Shown here in pieces: positions 52,294 through 61,607 of a stretch of 64,000 nucleotides of DNA (its first letter is position 1; each line of letters begins with the position of its first letter). The DNA lies in NCBI GenBank assembly GCA_023450085.1, contig JAEXHI010000019.1, positions 124,001 to 188,000 of the forward strand, written 5' to 3'. This DNA is from Bacteroidota bacterium. Lineage in GTDB: Bacteria; Bacteroidota; Bacteroidia; Sphingobacteriales; Sphingobacteriaceae. The position numbers were made by a program, and so were the translations under genes. Under the pieces are notes generated by a model that was not told the DNA's origin, searched no databases, and was given only the letters and a program-made list of their open reading frames with translations.

Positions 52294-55200
52294 TTAGTGG
52301 TGTTGTTCCCACTCGTTTACATCTTTGTGGTCATAAGGCTCAACCATCATTTCATCAATGGTTTTTCCTTTTTTGTTGAAACCGAACCTCTCTAAAATGT
52401 TATCGAAGATTTGGTACATTACTGGTACAACCACCAAGGTTAGGAAGAGCGAACTCGTTAAACCTCCAATAATTACCCAAGCCAAACCATTTTTCCAGTC
52501 GGCACCTGCGCCACTTGCCAATGCAATAGGCAACATACCAATTACCATGGCGATGGTGGTCATTAAGATTGGACGTAAACGGGCGTGGTTAGCTAAAATT
52601 AAAGCTTCGTGGGTAGTTTTGCCTTGTGCTTTCATTTGGTTGGTAAAATCGACCAAGATAATAGCGTTTTTGGCTACCAAACCCATCAGCATGATAAAAC
52701 CAAGGATGGTAAAGATACCCAAAGCGTTGTTGGTTAATGCAAGTGCTAACAAAGCCCCAATTAAGGCTAACGGTAGCGAGAACATTACCACAAATGGATA
52801 CACGAAACTATCATATAATGCTACCATGATTAAGTACACCAAAATAATTGCAGCTAGTAAGGCAATACCTAAAGTACCGAAACCTTCACTTTGGTTTTCT
52901 TGGTCACCTGCCCAGAAGAAGCTGATGCCTGCAGGTAGTTTCATTTTATCCAATTCAGTTTGGAAGTCTGTTACCACAGAACCTGTTGGTCTACCCACAG
53001 TTTGTGCCTGCACGGTTACCGAAGTAGATTTATTTAAACGCTCTAATAAACTCGGTCCAGAACTTTCTTTAATTTCAGCAAATTGCGAAAGCTTGATTTG
53101 TTGCCCAGCGCCGTTGATGAATATCAAATTACGTACATCGTCGATATCCTTACGGTCAAAATCTTGATACTGGATATTGATGTCGTACTCATATTCCCCT
53201 TGACGGAACTTGCCATCGGTATTGCCCGCAAAAGCAGTTTGCATGGTAGAACCAATTGTTGATAAACTTAAGCCCAATGCAGCCATTTTATCTCTATCTA
53301 CCTTAACGTTAATTTCTGGAGTTCCTTTTTCTACTGAAAGTTTAGTTTGCGTAGCTCCTGGAATTTTCGCTAATACTTTCTCTGCTTTTTCAGCGAAAGC
53401 GAGTACGGTGTCTAACTCTGGACCCATTACCACCAACTGAATTGGAGCATTGTCAGCAGTTCCCAAAATACCAATTGGAACGGTTTTGATTTTAGCACCT
53501 ACCAATACTTTCTCTAATTCCCTCGTGTAAGTGGTAGAAATAATATCAGAAGATACGTTACCGCGTTCTGGTTTATCTACCAGTTTTACGTTAATCTCAG
53601 ATTTGTATGCGGTTGCTGTGGTAGCTCCCATGTTCCCACTAGATTGACCAACAGTGGTAATCATTTGAACTACATACTTTTGATTACTTAAATAGTTTTC
53701 CGCCTTTTGTGTATAAAGGTTGGTTTGTTCTAAAGATGCATCTTTAGGCATCTCGATTTGTAACAAGAACTCACCTTTATCAGATTTAGGGAAGAATTCG
53801 AAACCGATATATCCAGCACCTAATAAACCACATGAAGAAAGGAACAATACTACCATCGTTACTAAAGTGATGGCTTTGTGTTTAAGGGTCCACTCTAATA
53901 ATCTGGTGATCCAGTTGGTGAATTTATGCAATTGCTTTTCGAACCAAAGGATAAATTTACCGAAGATGTTTTTGCCTTCAATACGCTCTAATTTACCAAA
54001 ACGTGAGAAAATTAACGGTACAATGGTAAATGATGCCACTAATGAAAGTAAGGTAGAAATAATTACCACCACACAGAACTGGCGTAAGATATTGGCCACC
54101 ATACCTGTACTTACGGCAATAGGGAAGAACACTACCACAATTACAAACGTAATGGAAACTACGGTAAAACCAATTTCACGTGTTCCGTCAATAGCGGCAC
54201 GTACTTTATTTTTACCCATCTCCATGTGACGTTGGATATTCTCCAATACCACAATCGCATCATCCACCAAGATACCCACTACGAGGGATAGACCTAGTAA
54301 AGACATCAAGTTTAGTGAGTAGCCAAATAACCCAATACCAATAAATGTTGCAATTAATGAAGCTGGGATAGATACCATTACAATGATTGCATTACGTAAG
54401 CTATGCAAGAAGAAAAGCATTACGATAGCTACCAATACTACCGCTAACATTAAATCGTGGATTACCGCATCGGCAGATTGTAGGGTATAAACCGAACTGT
54501 CGTTTACAATTTTAATGTCTAAATCGATGTTTTTGTAATCGGCTTTAAGTTTCGCGATGATGGCTTTGGTGCCCTCACTCACGGTTACTGCATTCGCATC
54601 ACTTTGCTTAATAATTTGTAAAGCGATAGAGTTTGCTCTGTTGATACGGGCAATTTTCTCCGTTTCTTTTTGTGTGTCTTGTACGTCGGCAATATCTCCT
54701 AAACGGATTTGAGCACCATCTTTACCAGTAGATACTACCAAGTTACGCATCTCTTCAATACTCGCATATTTACCAGATAAACGTACCAAGATGTCTTGCT
54801 CTTTGGTTTTTACACTACCCGTAGGGAAATCTAAATTAGAGGACAAGATGGCTTGCTGTACAGCTGGTACAGATAAGCCGTAACCTTGCATTTTTTTAGC
54901 ATCTAAACCTACTTTGATTTCACGCTCAGAACCACCAATAAGGTTAACTTGTGCCACGCCAGATACACGCGAGATGATTGGTGCAATACGCTTGTCCATT
55001 AAATCGTAAAACGAAATATCGTCCATTTTAGCAGAAGCCGACATCGTGATTACAGGGAAATCATCTAACGAGAATTTACTCAATGATGGTTGCTTTACAT
55101 CGTCTGGTAAATCCGCCAAGATGGCATTTACTTTCCTTTGTGCATCATTAAGGGCGATATCTATTTCGGCTTTGTCGGTAAGGGTAATTACTACAACCGA

Positions 55201-55464
55201 TAAACTTTCGTAAGAACTAGCATTAATTTTTTTGATGTTCTCCATCGAAGATACCGCATCTTCAATTTTCTTAGTTACGGTACTTTCTACTTCGTTTGGC
55301 GAAGCACCAGGGTAAATAGTAGAGATAGATACTACGTTAGAAGTGAACTTTGGTAAAAGCTCATATCCTAACGAGAAGTAACTTAATAGACCCATCAAGG
55401 TTAGTGCGGTAAATACCACAATTACCAGCGAGGGCCTTTTTATGGATATGTCAGTAATTTTCAT
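52294..55464 (-). CDS. RND-family efflux transporter permease (HAE1/AcrB type)
   Basis: A 1056-residue inner-membrane proton-driven efflux pump. It has the usual 12 helices with two large periplasmic loops. TM4 carries the conserved pair in LSLVVGILVDDAIVVLENIQ. PGASPNEVESTVTKKIEDAV (about 49-68) is the family opening. GLVAKNAIILVDF is in TM10. It is the last gene of a TolC-adaptor-pump operon under a TetR regulator, and its 187-base spacer from the adaptor contains a dispersed hairpin repeat. Substrates could be drugs, bile-like compounds or lipids; none is shown. Confidence 0.95.
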   Translation of the reverse strand: MKITDISIKRPSLVIVVFTALTLMGLLSYFSLGYELLPKFTSNVVSISTIYPGASPNEVESTVTKKIEDAVSSMENIKKINASSYESLSVVVITLTDKAEIDIALNDAQRKVNAILADLPDDVKQPSLSKFSLDDFPVITMSASAKMDDISFYDLMDKRIAPIISRVSGVAQVNLIGGSEREIKVGLDAKKMQGYGLSVPAVQQAILSSNLDFPTGSVKTKEQDILVRLSGKYASIEEMRNLVVSTGKDGAQIRLGDIADVQDTQKETEKIARINRANSIALQIIKQSDANAVTVSEGTKAIIAKLKADYKNIDLDIKIVNDSSVYTLQSADAVIHDLMLAVVLVAIVMLFFLHSLRNAIIVMVSIPASLIATFIGIGLFGYSLNLMSLLGLSLVVGILVDDAIVVLENIQRHMEMGKNKVRAAIDGTREIGFTVVSITFVIVVVFFPIAVSTGMVANILRQFCVVVIISTLLSLVASFTIVPLIFSRFGKLERIEGKNIFGKFILWFEKQLHKFTNWITRLLEWTLKHKAITLVTMVVLFLSSCGLLGAGYIGFEFFPKSDKGEFLLQIEMPKDASLEQTNLYTQKAENYLSNQKYVVQMITTVGQSSGNMGATTATAYKSEINVKLVDKPERGNVSSDIISTTYTRELEKVLVGAKIKTVPIGILGTADNAPIQLVVMGPELDTVLAFAEKAEKVLAKIPGATQTKLSVEKGTPEINVKVDRDKMAALGLSLSTIGSTMQTAFAGNTDGKFRQGEYEYDINIQYQDFDRKDIDDVRNLIFINGAGQQIKLSQFAEIKESSGPSLLERLNKSTSVTVQAQTVGRPTGSVVTDFQTELDKMKLPAGISFFWAGDQENQSEGFGTLGIALLAAIILVYLIMVALYDSFVYPFVVMFSLPLALIGALLALALTNNALGIFTILGFIMLMGLVAKNAIILVDFTNQMKAQGKTTHEALILANHARLRPILMTTIAMVIGMLPIALASGAGADWKNGLAWVIIGGLTSSLFLTLVVVPVMYQIFDNILERFGFNKKGKTIDEMMVEPYDHKDVNEWEQHH

Positions 55465-55562
55465 CGTATTACTTTGTTTTTTAGTGGTGATGAAGCTGTC
55501 CCAATTTTATCGGATTGGTTTCATCTTCTTAGTATTGTAATTGGTATTGCGTATTACATTGT

Positions 55563-55640
55563 CGTCATTGCGAGGCACGAAGCAATCTTACAGCTTGCGA
55601 GATATGAAACATTAGGATTGCTTCGTGCCTCGCAATAACG
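55563..55640. repeat. Dispersed hairpin repeat, complete copy 3 (inside the efflux operon)
   Basis: CGTCATTGCGAGGCACGAAG with CAATCTTA pairs with GGATTGCTTCGTGCCTCGCA and ATAACG. It separates the adaptor and pump genes and may form an mRNA hairpin between them. Confidence 0.85.
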
Positions 55641-55651
55641 ATATTTTCAGT

Positions 55652-56716
55652 TTACTTTATCACAGTAACTGGAGCACCTTGTGTTAGGTTAATCTGCCCA
55701 CTTGTAATTACCGTTTCGCCTTCTTTCAAGCCTTCTAAAATCTCTACCGATTCACCTAAAATACGGCCAGAAACCACTTTGCGTAATTCAGCTACATTTT
55801 TAGAAGTGTTTAATACGTAAACTTCATTACTATTTACACTACCTGCAAAAGAAGTACGTGGAACCAAAATGGCTGGGGCTTGTTTAGGGAACTTGAATAA
55901 AGCGGTGCCATACATACCTGCTCTCAAGCTGTTTTTAACATTGTTGGTTACTTCAACCTCGATAGGGAAGTTTAAAGTTCCGTCAGCTTTTGCTGCAATG
56001 AAAGTAACCTTACCAGAGAATTTTTCTGTAGGGAATACCGATGATTGAATTTCAACGGCATCGCCAATTTTCAAGTTAGCTACTTGACTTTCGTTAACGT
56101 TTACTTTCAATTTCAATTTAGATACGTCAACCAATTCAAATAACTGAGTGCCTGGAGCCACTACAGCGCCTACTTCAATTAGTTTTTTGTTTACTACACC
56201 GTTAATAGATGAACGAATGTTGGCATCGCTAAATTTACGTTGTTGTTGTTGCAAACGTAGTTTGGCATTTTCGGCAGTAAGTCTAGCTTGGTCTAACTGT
56301 TGTTGGGTTACCCCGCCAGTTTTGAAAGAGCTCTCGTAACGAGCCAAATCTTTAACTGCATTTTGATAAGTAGCTTCCGCAGTTTCTTTATCAGTATTTA
56401 AAATTTCCGCGTCAATTCTGGCCAAAACGGTCCCTTTGCTCACACGGCTACCTTCTTCTACAAATATTTTGGTTACACGACCAGAATTTTCTGCACTGAA
56501 ATTCAATTCTTGGTTGGCTGCAAAAGTTCCGTTTACAGTAAAGTCAAGGTTAATTTCTTTACGCTCAACATTAGCTATTTTTACTGCAACAGCACCACTG
56601 CCTTTGTTAATGAAATCAGTAGTTTCTTGTTGTTTCTTTTTATTGTTGTTCAACACGTACCCAATTGCAGCTAATACTACAACTATTACGATAATGATGG
56701 TGATTACTCTTTTCAT
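55652..56716 (-). CDS. RND efflux periplasmic adaptor (HlyD/AcrA family)
   Basis: A 354-residue adaptor. An N-terminal membrane anchor (about 1-22, no lipobox) is followed by the lipoyl-like barrel-sandwich region (AENSGRVTKIFVEEGSRVSK, about 79-98), the alpha-helical hairpin with a heptad pattern (about 110-170) and the beta-barrel and membrane-proximal domains (SLRAGMYGTALFKFPKQAPA, about 261-280). It bridges the TolC protein and the RND pump. The gene lies 32 bases after the TolC gene. Confidence 0.92.
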   Translation of the reverse strand: MKRVITIIIVIVVVLAAIGYVLNNNKKKQQETTDFINKGSGAVAVKIANVERKEINLDFTVNGTFAANQELNFSAENSGRVTKIFVEEGSRVSKGTVLARIDAEILNTDKETAEATYQNAVKDLARYESSFKTGGVTQQQLDQARLTAENAKLRLQQQQRKFSDANIRSSINGVVNKKLIEVGAVVAPGTQLFELVDVSKLKLKVNVNESQVANLKIGDAVEIQSSVFPTEKFSGKVTFIAAKADGTLNFPIEVEVTNNVKNSLRAGMYGTALFKFPKQAPAILVPRTSFAGSVNSNEVYVLNTSKNVAELRKVVSGRILGESVEILEGLKEGETVITSGQINLTQGAPVTVIK

Positions 56717-56748
56717 TTTATCTGATATTATTTCTTCTGTATTTTGGT

Positions 56749-58089
56749 TTATTGTACTAAAGTTCTAAGGTCTCCTTTTGCTTTAACTAACTGTATTTCG
56801 GCAATTTTATAATTTAATAAAGCCTGGTTGTAGCTGTTTTGTGCTTCGGTAAGCGAATCTTCAGTTTCCAGTAAATCGGTTAAAGTAGCCAACCCATTAT
56901 TGTAATTGTTTTGGGTGCTCATATAAATTTCCTGTGCCAAATCAGCGTTTTTACGTTGGTAATTGATCGTGCTTAAGCTGTTCTTCAACTCGATTTTAGC
57001 ATTTTCATAAGCTAAGTTCAACTCATTTGTTTTTTCAATCCTGTCTTGTTTCAGCTTGTCAATATCAACATTAGCCTGGCGTACTTTAGAACGGGTTAAG
57101 AAACCATTGAAAATTGGAATTTTAAGTGAAAGGCCCACAGCCGACGCTCCAAATCCAATAGCCGCTCTGTTTGAGTTTAAAAAATCGAAACCTTCACTTT
57201 GGCTAGAATAAGTATAATTACCTGTTAATGATAAACTAGGGTAATATTCAGCCAAATAAGCTTTGCGTTGTAAGCCATATAACTTGTCTTGGTTGTTCAA
57301 AAGCTTAATCTCTGTTCTGTTTGCCAAACCAACGGTATCTGCAAATACAGGTAATTGTCTTACCTCAGTTAATTCGCTGTTTGGTAAAGTAATAGGGGTT
57401 GCTACCGACATTCCCATGGCAAACTTTAACTGGTTTTCTTGTTGCGTGATGGCATTGATAGTCTGTATACGCTTGCTTTCCAAGTTGGTGAGCTTCACTT
57501 TGATACGGTCTACATCAATTTTTTTAGCTAAACCATTTTCGTACTGGCTTGCGGTAACTTTTTCTACCACTTTTACGTTTTTAATGTTGGTTTCAACTAC
57601 GCTAAGCTGTTGTTTGTTTACCAATACTTGATAATAGGTGTTGGCTACCAGCTCAATAATTTGCTCTTCGGTTAATTGTGCAGTCAAGTTGTAAAATTCT
57701 TCACTAGACCTTGCCGCTTGCAAACCAGTAAACACTGTTTGGTTAAACAATTGTTGTGAAAGTTGAACACCTGCGCTTGAGTTCCAATTTTGTCCCATCT
57801 TAAACGATTGGGTTTGGCCGCCAATGTTGGCTACTAATTGTCCGATAATTGGGTTGTAGGTTAAACCAGCAGTACCTGTAATTTGTGGTAAAGCTTGAGC
57901 TCTAACTTCCTGCACTTTGTACCTTCCGCCTTCAATGTCTAATCTAGCTTTGCGAACTTTTACATTGTTATCGAGAGCATATTTCAATGCATCTTTCAAT
58001 GTAATGGGCTGTTGTGCAAGAGTTAATGTTGGTAAACCGAAGCTGATTATCAGCAGTAGCATCAGTTTTGCCGTCTTTATTCTAAACAT
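56749..58089 (-). CDS. TolC-family outer-membrane efflux protein
   Basis: A 446-residue exported protein. The signal peptide ends TLAQ. It has two halves of the TolC helical repeat, the first opening PITLKDALKYALDNNVKVRK and the second around LKIPIFNGFLTRSKVRQANV, then the coiled-coil strand ending with YNQALLNYKIAEIQLVKAKG. It forms the outer-membrane exit duct of the pump. It lies about 40 bases after the TetR gene on the same strand, so all four genes are likely one operon. Confidence 0.93.
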   Translation of the reverse strand: MFRIKTAKLMLLLIISFGLPTLTLAQQPITLKDALKYALDNNVKVRKARLDIEGGRYKVQEVRAQALPQITGTAGLTYNPIIGQLVANIGGQTQSFKMGQNWNSSAGVQLSQQLFNQTVFTGLQAARSSEEFYNLTAQLTEEQIIELVANTYYQVLVNKQQLSVVETNIKNVKVVEKVTASQYENGLAKKIDVDRIKVKLTNLESKRIQTINAITQQENQLKFAMGMSVATPITLPNSELTEVRQLPVFADTVGLANRTEIKLLNNQDKLYGLQRKAYLAEYYPSLSLTGNYTYSSQSEGFDFLNSNRAAIGFGASAVGLSLKIPIFNGFLTRSKVRQANVDIDKLKQDRIEKTNELNLAYENAKIELKNSLSTINYQRKNADLAQEIYMSTQNNYNNGLATLTDLLETEDSLTEAQNSYNQALLNYKIAEIQLVKAKGDLRTLVQ

Positions 58090-58129
58090 AGTTGATTATT
58101 TATTAATTTTTGGGTGATTTCTATATTAA

Positions 58130-58795
58130 TTAAATGGTTTTTGCCATTTCTTTCTTGTCTTTCAGTTCTTTATCGTATTTATGGATTAACTTAAGCCCCT
58201 CATTGTTACAAATTCCGTATAAAAAATGACGAGTTATTTCTACCATAATGCTGGCAAGGCTGTATTTCTTGGTGTCGTAGTGTCCGCTTTGCGTAAAAAC
58301 CACGTCTACTTGGTCTAATCTCATTCTGGTAATGATTTCGAGGTTCAAATCATTGCGATATAAACCTTCCGCAATGCCACGTTCCAAGTTTTCCATTACT
58401 TTTTTGCCGATTTCTTTTTCCTCAAAGGCCATAAAGTTTAGCCAAGCCTCTTGGTGATATTTCTGCAGATCATAAAAAAGCATGGGATTCATCGTTTCCA
58501 AGAAAAAATCCATGTCCTGCATCCCAAAGAAAACTTCTTCCACAGCGTTCTCCGATTCCTGAGAACACTTGTTCATTTGCAGGTCTTGGTTAACTATCCT
58601 ATCGTGGATAAGAATGTTGATGAGCTCGTTCTTGTCTTTAAAGTTCTGATAAATCGTTTTTTTCGAAATGCCCAAATGTTTGGCAATATCGTCCATGGTT
58701 ACACTTTTGAAACCATATTGACAAAAAAGTTTATCAGCGCCGTTAATGATATAATCTTTTACTTCCAATTTAAATTCCCTTTCAAAAATCCGCAC
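58130..58795 (-). CDS. TetR-family repressor of the efflux operon
   Basis: A 221-residue regulator. The N-terminal HTH reads YGFKSVTMDDIAKHLGISKK and TIYQNFKDKNELI. The C-terminal ligand domain is unfamiliar. The frame opens with GTG at 58795, but a perfect -7 element on this strand covers 58795-58802, so translation may start further in, for example at TTG 58768. An inverted repeat at 58804-58831 overlaps the promoter region and is the likely operator for autoregulation of the four-gene operon. Confidence 0.87.
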   Translation of the reverse strand: MRIFEREFKLEVKDYIINGADKLFCQYGFKSVTMDDIAKHLGISKKTIYQNFKDKNELINILIHDRIVNQDLQMNKCSQESENAVEEVFFGMQDMDFFLETMNPMLFYDLQKYHQEAWLNFMAFEEKEIGKKVMENLERGIAEGLYRNDLNLEIITRMRLDQVDVVFTQSGHYDTKKYSLASIMVEITRHFLYGICNNEGLKLIHKYDKELKDKKEMAKTI

Positions 58796-58802
58796 AAAAC
58801 TA
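58795..58802 (-). promoter_or_regulatory. Bacteroidota -7 element of the efflux operon
   Basis: TAGTTTTG on the minus strand is a perfect TAnnTTTG match. It overlaps the annotated GTG start of the TetR gene, which suggests a downstream start. Confidence 0.6.
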
Positions 58803-58803
58803 T

Positions 58804-58831
58804 GGAAACTTTTTTTAATCTTAAAGTTTCC
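58804..58831. promoter_or_regulatory. Probable TetR operator palindrome
   Basis: GGAAACTTT and AAAGTTTCC are perfect nine-base inverted arms separated by ten bases. They lie just upstream of the efflux-operon -7 element, where a bound repressor would block transcription. Confidence 0.6.
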
Positions 58832-58942
58832 TGTAAGATTTTTTTTACAATTATTTCAAATTACATTTGTTAGACAGTTGGTTTCGAATAAAACTCACTA
58901 GAGTCAAATCGTAAATCGCAAATCTTAAGTCGTAAATCTTGT

Positions 58943-58950
58943 TACATTTG
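58943..58950 (+). promoter_or_regulatory. Bacteroidota -7 element for murB
   Basis: TACATTTG matches TAnnTTTG and lies 15 bases before ATG 58966. A second identical word at 58862-58869 could be an additional upstream start. Confidence 0.6.
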
Positions 58951-58965
58951 CAATAAAAATACTTT

Positions 58966-59979
58966 ATGCCTTTTCTCAGCAACTACTCCCTTAAAAATCT
59001 AAACACTTTTGGAATTGATGTAAACGCCAAGCTTTATGCAGAGGTTTCGACTGAAGCCGAATTGAAGGAAGTTTTTGCGAGCCCACTGATTAAAGAAAAC
59101 AAACTATTGGTTTTAGGTGGAGGTAGTAATATGCTTTTTACTAAGGATTATGACGGGTTTGTGCTTAAAATAAGTATTAAAGGCATTGAGTTTAATCAAC
59201 AAGGCAATGATGTTTTGGTAACTGCTGGAGCAGGAGAGGTTTGGGATGCTTTGGTGAAGTATTGCGTGGCAAAAGGTTATGCTGGCCTAGAGAATCTAAC
59301 CTTAATTCCTGGAACTGTTGGTGCATCACCGATACAAAACATAGGTGCCTACGGCGTAGAAATTAAAGATGTTTTTGAAAGTTGTACTGCTTTTGAAATT
59401 GCCACTGGACAAATTAAAACTTTTAACAAAGCCGATTGTGAGTTTGGCTATCGCGAAAGTGTGTTTAAAGGAAAGTTAAAAGGAAAATATATTATTACTT
59501 CGGTAACTTATCGTTTATCGAATATTCCAAATGTGCAAACGCATTATGGAGCCATTAATGCTGAGCTTGAAAGAAGGGGTGTTGTTGAGCCTACTATTGC
59601 CGATGTTTCGGAAGTGGTAGCGGCCATTAGAGTAAGCAAGTTGCCAGACCCTTCGACTATTGGTAATGCAGGTAGTTTCTTCAAAAATCCAATCATCGAC
59701 CAGCCTGTGTTTGATGAGTTGATATCACGTTTTCCAGATACCCCTCATTATCCAGCGCCAGACGGACGTGTAAAATTGGCTGCAGGTTGGTTGATAGAAC
59801 AATGTGGATTTAAAGGCTTGGTTGACGGTCATACAGGAACTTGGAAAAATCAGGCACTTGTTTTAGTTAATCATGGCGGTGCAACAGGACAGGAGGTGTA
59901 CAGATTTTCGGAAAGAATTATTGAAACTGTACAGCAAAAATTTGGAGTGCTTTTAGAAAGAGAAGTAAATATTTTTTAG
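58966..59979 (+). CDS. murB: UDP-N-acetylenolpyruvoylglucosamine reductase
   Basis: A 337-residue FAD-dependent enzyme that reduces UDP-GlcNAc-enolpyruvate to UDP-MurNAc in peptidoglycan synthesis. The FAD site includes LLVLGGGSNMLFT and LIPGTVGASPIQNIGAYGVE. The catalytic Ser lies in TIGNAGSFFKNP, with the Arg/Tyr pair in FGYRESVFKG. GATGQEVYRFSERI near the C terminus supplies the last catalytic Glu. The length and loops fit a type I enzyme. It is monocistronic and ends in a hairpin terminator. Confidence 0.95.
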   Translation: MPFLSNYSLKNLNTFGIDVNAKLYAEVSTEAELKEVFASPLIKENKLLVLGGGSNMLFTKDYDGFVLKISIKGIEFNQQGNDVLVTAGAGEVWDALVKYCVAKGYAGLENLTLIPGTVGASPIQNIGAYGVEIKDVFESCTAFEIATGQIKTFNKADCEFGYRESVFKGKLKGKYIITSVTYRLSNIPNVQTHYGAINAELERRGVVEPTIADVSEVVAAIRVSKLPDPSTIGNAGSFFKNPIIDQPVFDELISRFPDTPHYPAPDGRVKLAAGWLIEQCGFKGLVDGHTGTWKNQALVLVNHGGATGQEVYRFSERIIETVQQKFGVLLEREVNIF

Positions 59980-59983
59980 TCTA

Positions 59984-60011
59984 GCGCTTTTGAGAGCGCA
60001 TTTTTCTTTTT
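59984..60011 (+). terminator. Rho-independent terminator after murB
   Basis: GCGCT pairs with AGCGC around TTTGAG, followed by a long T-rich run, four bases after the murB stop. Confidence 0.7.
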
Positions 60012-60135
60012 TTTAAAACTTAGCTGATTGATTTTGTCGTTTTTGGTATCATAGTTGTAAGGTGTTACATAACTATGACAGTTGCAATTTCATCTCGCTT
60101 CTGTTCTATTTTATTAACTAAAAACTAAAAGGAAT

Positions 60136-60651
60136 ATGACACAGCTGCAATTTAACGAACAACTAAACGATTATTCTACCTCATTAAAATCATTTGCCTT
60201 AAATTTCACTAAAGACCTAGAAGACGCAAATGATCTGGTACAGGACACGATGCTCAAAGCTGTAACATATTATAGTAAGTTTAAAGAAGGCACCAACTTA
60301 AAAGGCTGGCTTTTTACCATCATGCGTAACACTTTTATCAACAACTACAGACGTTTGGTGAAAACTAATGCATTGATTACGCAAAGTGACGACATTACCT
60401 ATGCAAATTTACACTACAGTGCGACCAATAATGCGGTAGAGAGTAAGTTTGTACTGAAAGACATTAACAAAGCTTTAGATTCATTAGCTCCTGAATATTA
60501 TATTCCATTTATTAAATATTTCGAAGGTTTTAAATACCACGAAATTGCTGAAGAGCTTAACATTCCAATTGGCACGGTAAAAACCAGAATACACGTAGCC
60601 AGAGGACAACTTAAAAAATACCTAAAAAATTACTCTACAGATAGAGCATAG
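60136..60651 (+). CDS. Stand-alone ECF-type sigma factor
   Basis: A 171-residue sigma factor. Region 2 includes DLVQDTMLKAVTYYSKF and LKGWLFTIMRNTFINNYRRL. Region 4 has YFEGFKYHEIAEELNIPIGT and VKTRIHVARGQLKKYL. The sequence resembles the widely conserved Bacteroidota sigma factor that lacks an adjacent anti-sigma gene. The neighbours are murB and a terminator, so no partner is visible. It is followed by a strong hairpin terminator (60658-60683). The regulon is unknown. Confidence 0.88.
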   Translation: MTQLQFNEQLNDYSTSLKSFALNFTKDLEDANDLVQDTMLKAVTYYSKFKEGTNLKGWLFTIMRNTFINNYRRLVKTNALITQSDDITYANLHYSATNNAVESKFVLKDINKALDSLAPEYYIPFIKYFEGFKYHEIAEELNIPIGTVKTRIHVARGQLKKYLKNYSTDRA

Positions 60652-60657
60652 TTATAC

Positions 60658-60683
60658 AGCCCCGCACATGCGGGGCTTTTTTT
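60658..60683 (+). terminator. Rho-independent terminator after the ECF sigma gene
   Basis: AGCCCCG pairs with CGGGGCT around CACATG, followed by seven T, directly after the sigma stop. Confidence 0.85.
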
Positions 60684-60704
60684 ATGATGTTGATTTGCTG
60701 TTTT

Positions 60705-60740
60705 AAGACTTACGAAGTTTTAAAAACTTCGTAAGTCTGA
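60705..60740. repeat. Short inverted repeat of the ACTTACGAAGTTT family
   Basis: GACTTACGAAGTTT and AAACTTCGTAAGTC are nearly adjacent here. The same arms flank a longer loop at about 6681-6760. A GC-poor spacer without a gene follows until 60926. Confidence 0.7.
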
Positions 60741-60926
60741 GGGTGAGCTTAGCTTGTTAGGCACCTTCCAACTTGTTGGAGGGAATGGAGCTATCAAATT
60801 CCTCTCTCTCAGAGGGGTGCTCGAAGAGCAGGGTGTTTTTATTCCTGCTAATATATCTAATCAACCAAACAACTACTATCCAACCAACCAATATAAAATC
60901 ATACTTTTGGGGGATAATACCACAAC

Positions 60927-61607
60927 ATGATGAAATTTGTTTTTCTAATTTTAGCGCTGGCTCCCTTGTTACTTCCGTTGATTTTTCAAATCGATAAGCA
61001 AATATTTAAAGATGGAAATTTAAGAGCGGCGTTTGGTGCAAGCTTGGTGGCCACTATTCTTTTTTCGGCCATTACAGTAGTACTGTATTTGCTTGGTTTG
61101 GTCAGTTATGAAACCCAAAATACCTTATCCATCAGTTTTAAGGATATTCCTATGGAGCAATACCTGCTTCATTTTAGCTTGAACTTTACAGGGATTGCTC
61201 TTTATCAATACCTCAATTTTCGTTTCCCAAAAAACGATTTGCAAAAATACAGCTTGGCCTTTAGTAATTTGTTGTTGGGCCTTTGTGTGGCTTTTTTGTT
61301 TTTCGGTTACCCTAAGTGGTACACTATGCTGACTTTCGCCACACTTTTGTTGGTGCTATTGCTCATTGAGTATGTAGGCAAATTAAGATTTATGTACAGA
61401 GCTTACCGTGCTTTTGTGTTCATGTTGGTGCCATTACTAATTGTTTATGGCGTTTTATCATGGAATGGAACCATTTTGGCAGCTGCAAATGGAGTTTCAG
61501 GTTTGCATATCGCAAAAGTTCCTGTAGAAACTTTATTCATGTTTCTTTCTGCTTTATTGGTTAGCATTTATATGTTCGAATTTTTTAAAAGTAAGAGAGC
61601 TGCTTAA
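60927..61607 (+). CDS. Lycopene cyclase-domain membrane protein (CrtYcd-like)
   Basis: A 226-residue protein with about six to seven helices. It contains two related modules, each with a conserved acidic segment: SFKDIPMEQYLLHFSLN (about 70-86) and HIAKVPVETLFMFLSALL (about 193-210), matching the fused CarR/CrtYc-CrtYd lycopene cyclases of Bacteroidota. It would cyclise lycopene to carotene in the membrane. The cytochrome b5-like gene overlaps its stop (TAATG), so they are translated together. Carotenoid synthesis partners are not in the window. Confidence 0.75.
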   Translation: MMKFVFLILALAPLLLPLIFQIDKQIFKDGNLRAAFGASLVATILFSAITVVLYLLGLVSYETQNTLSISFKDIPMEQYLLHFSLNFTGIALYQYLNFRFPKNDLQKYSLAFSNLLLGLCVAFLFFGYPKWYTMLTFATLLLVLLLIEYVGKLRFMYRAYRAFVFMLVPLLIVYGVLSWNGTILAAANGVSGLHIAKVPVETLFMFLSALLVSIYMFEFFKSKRAA

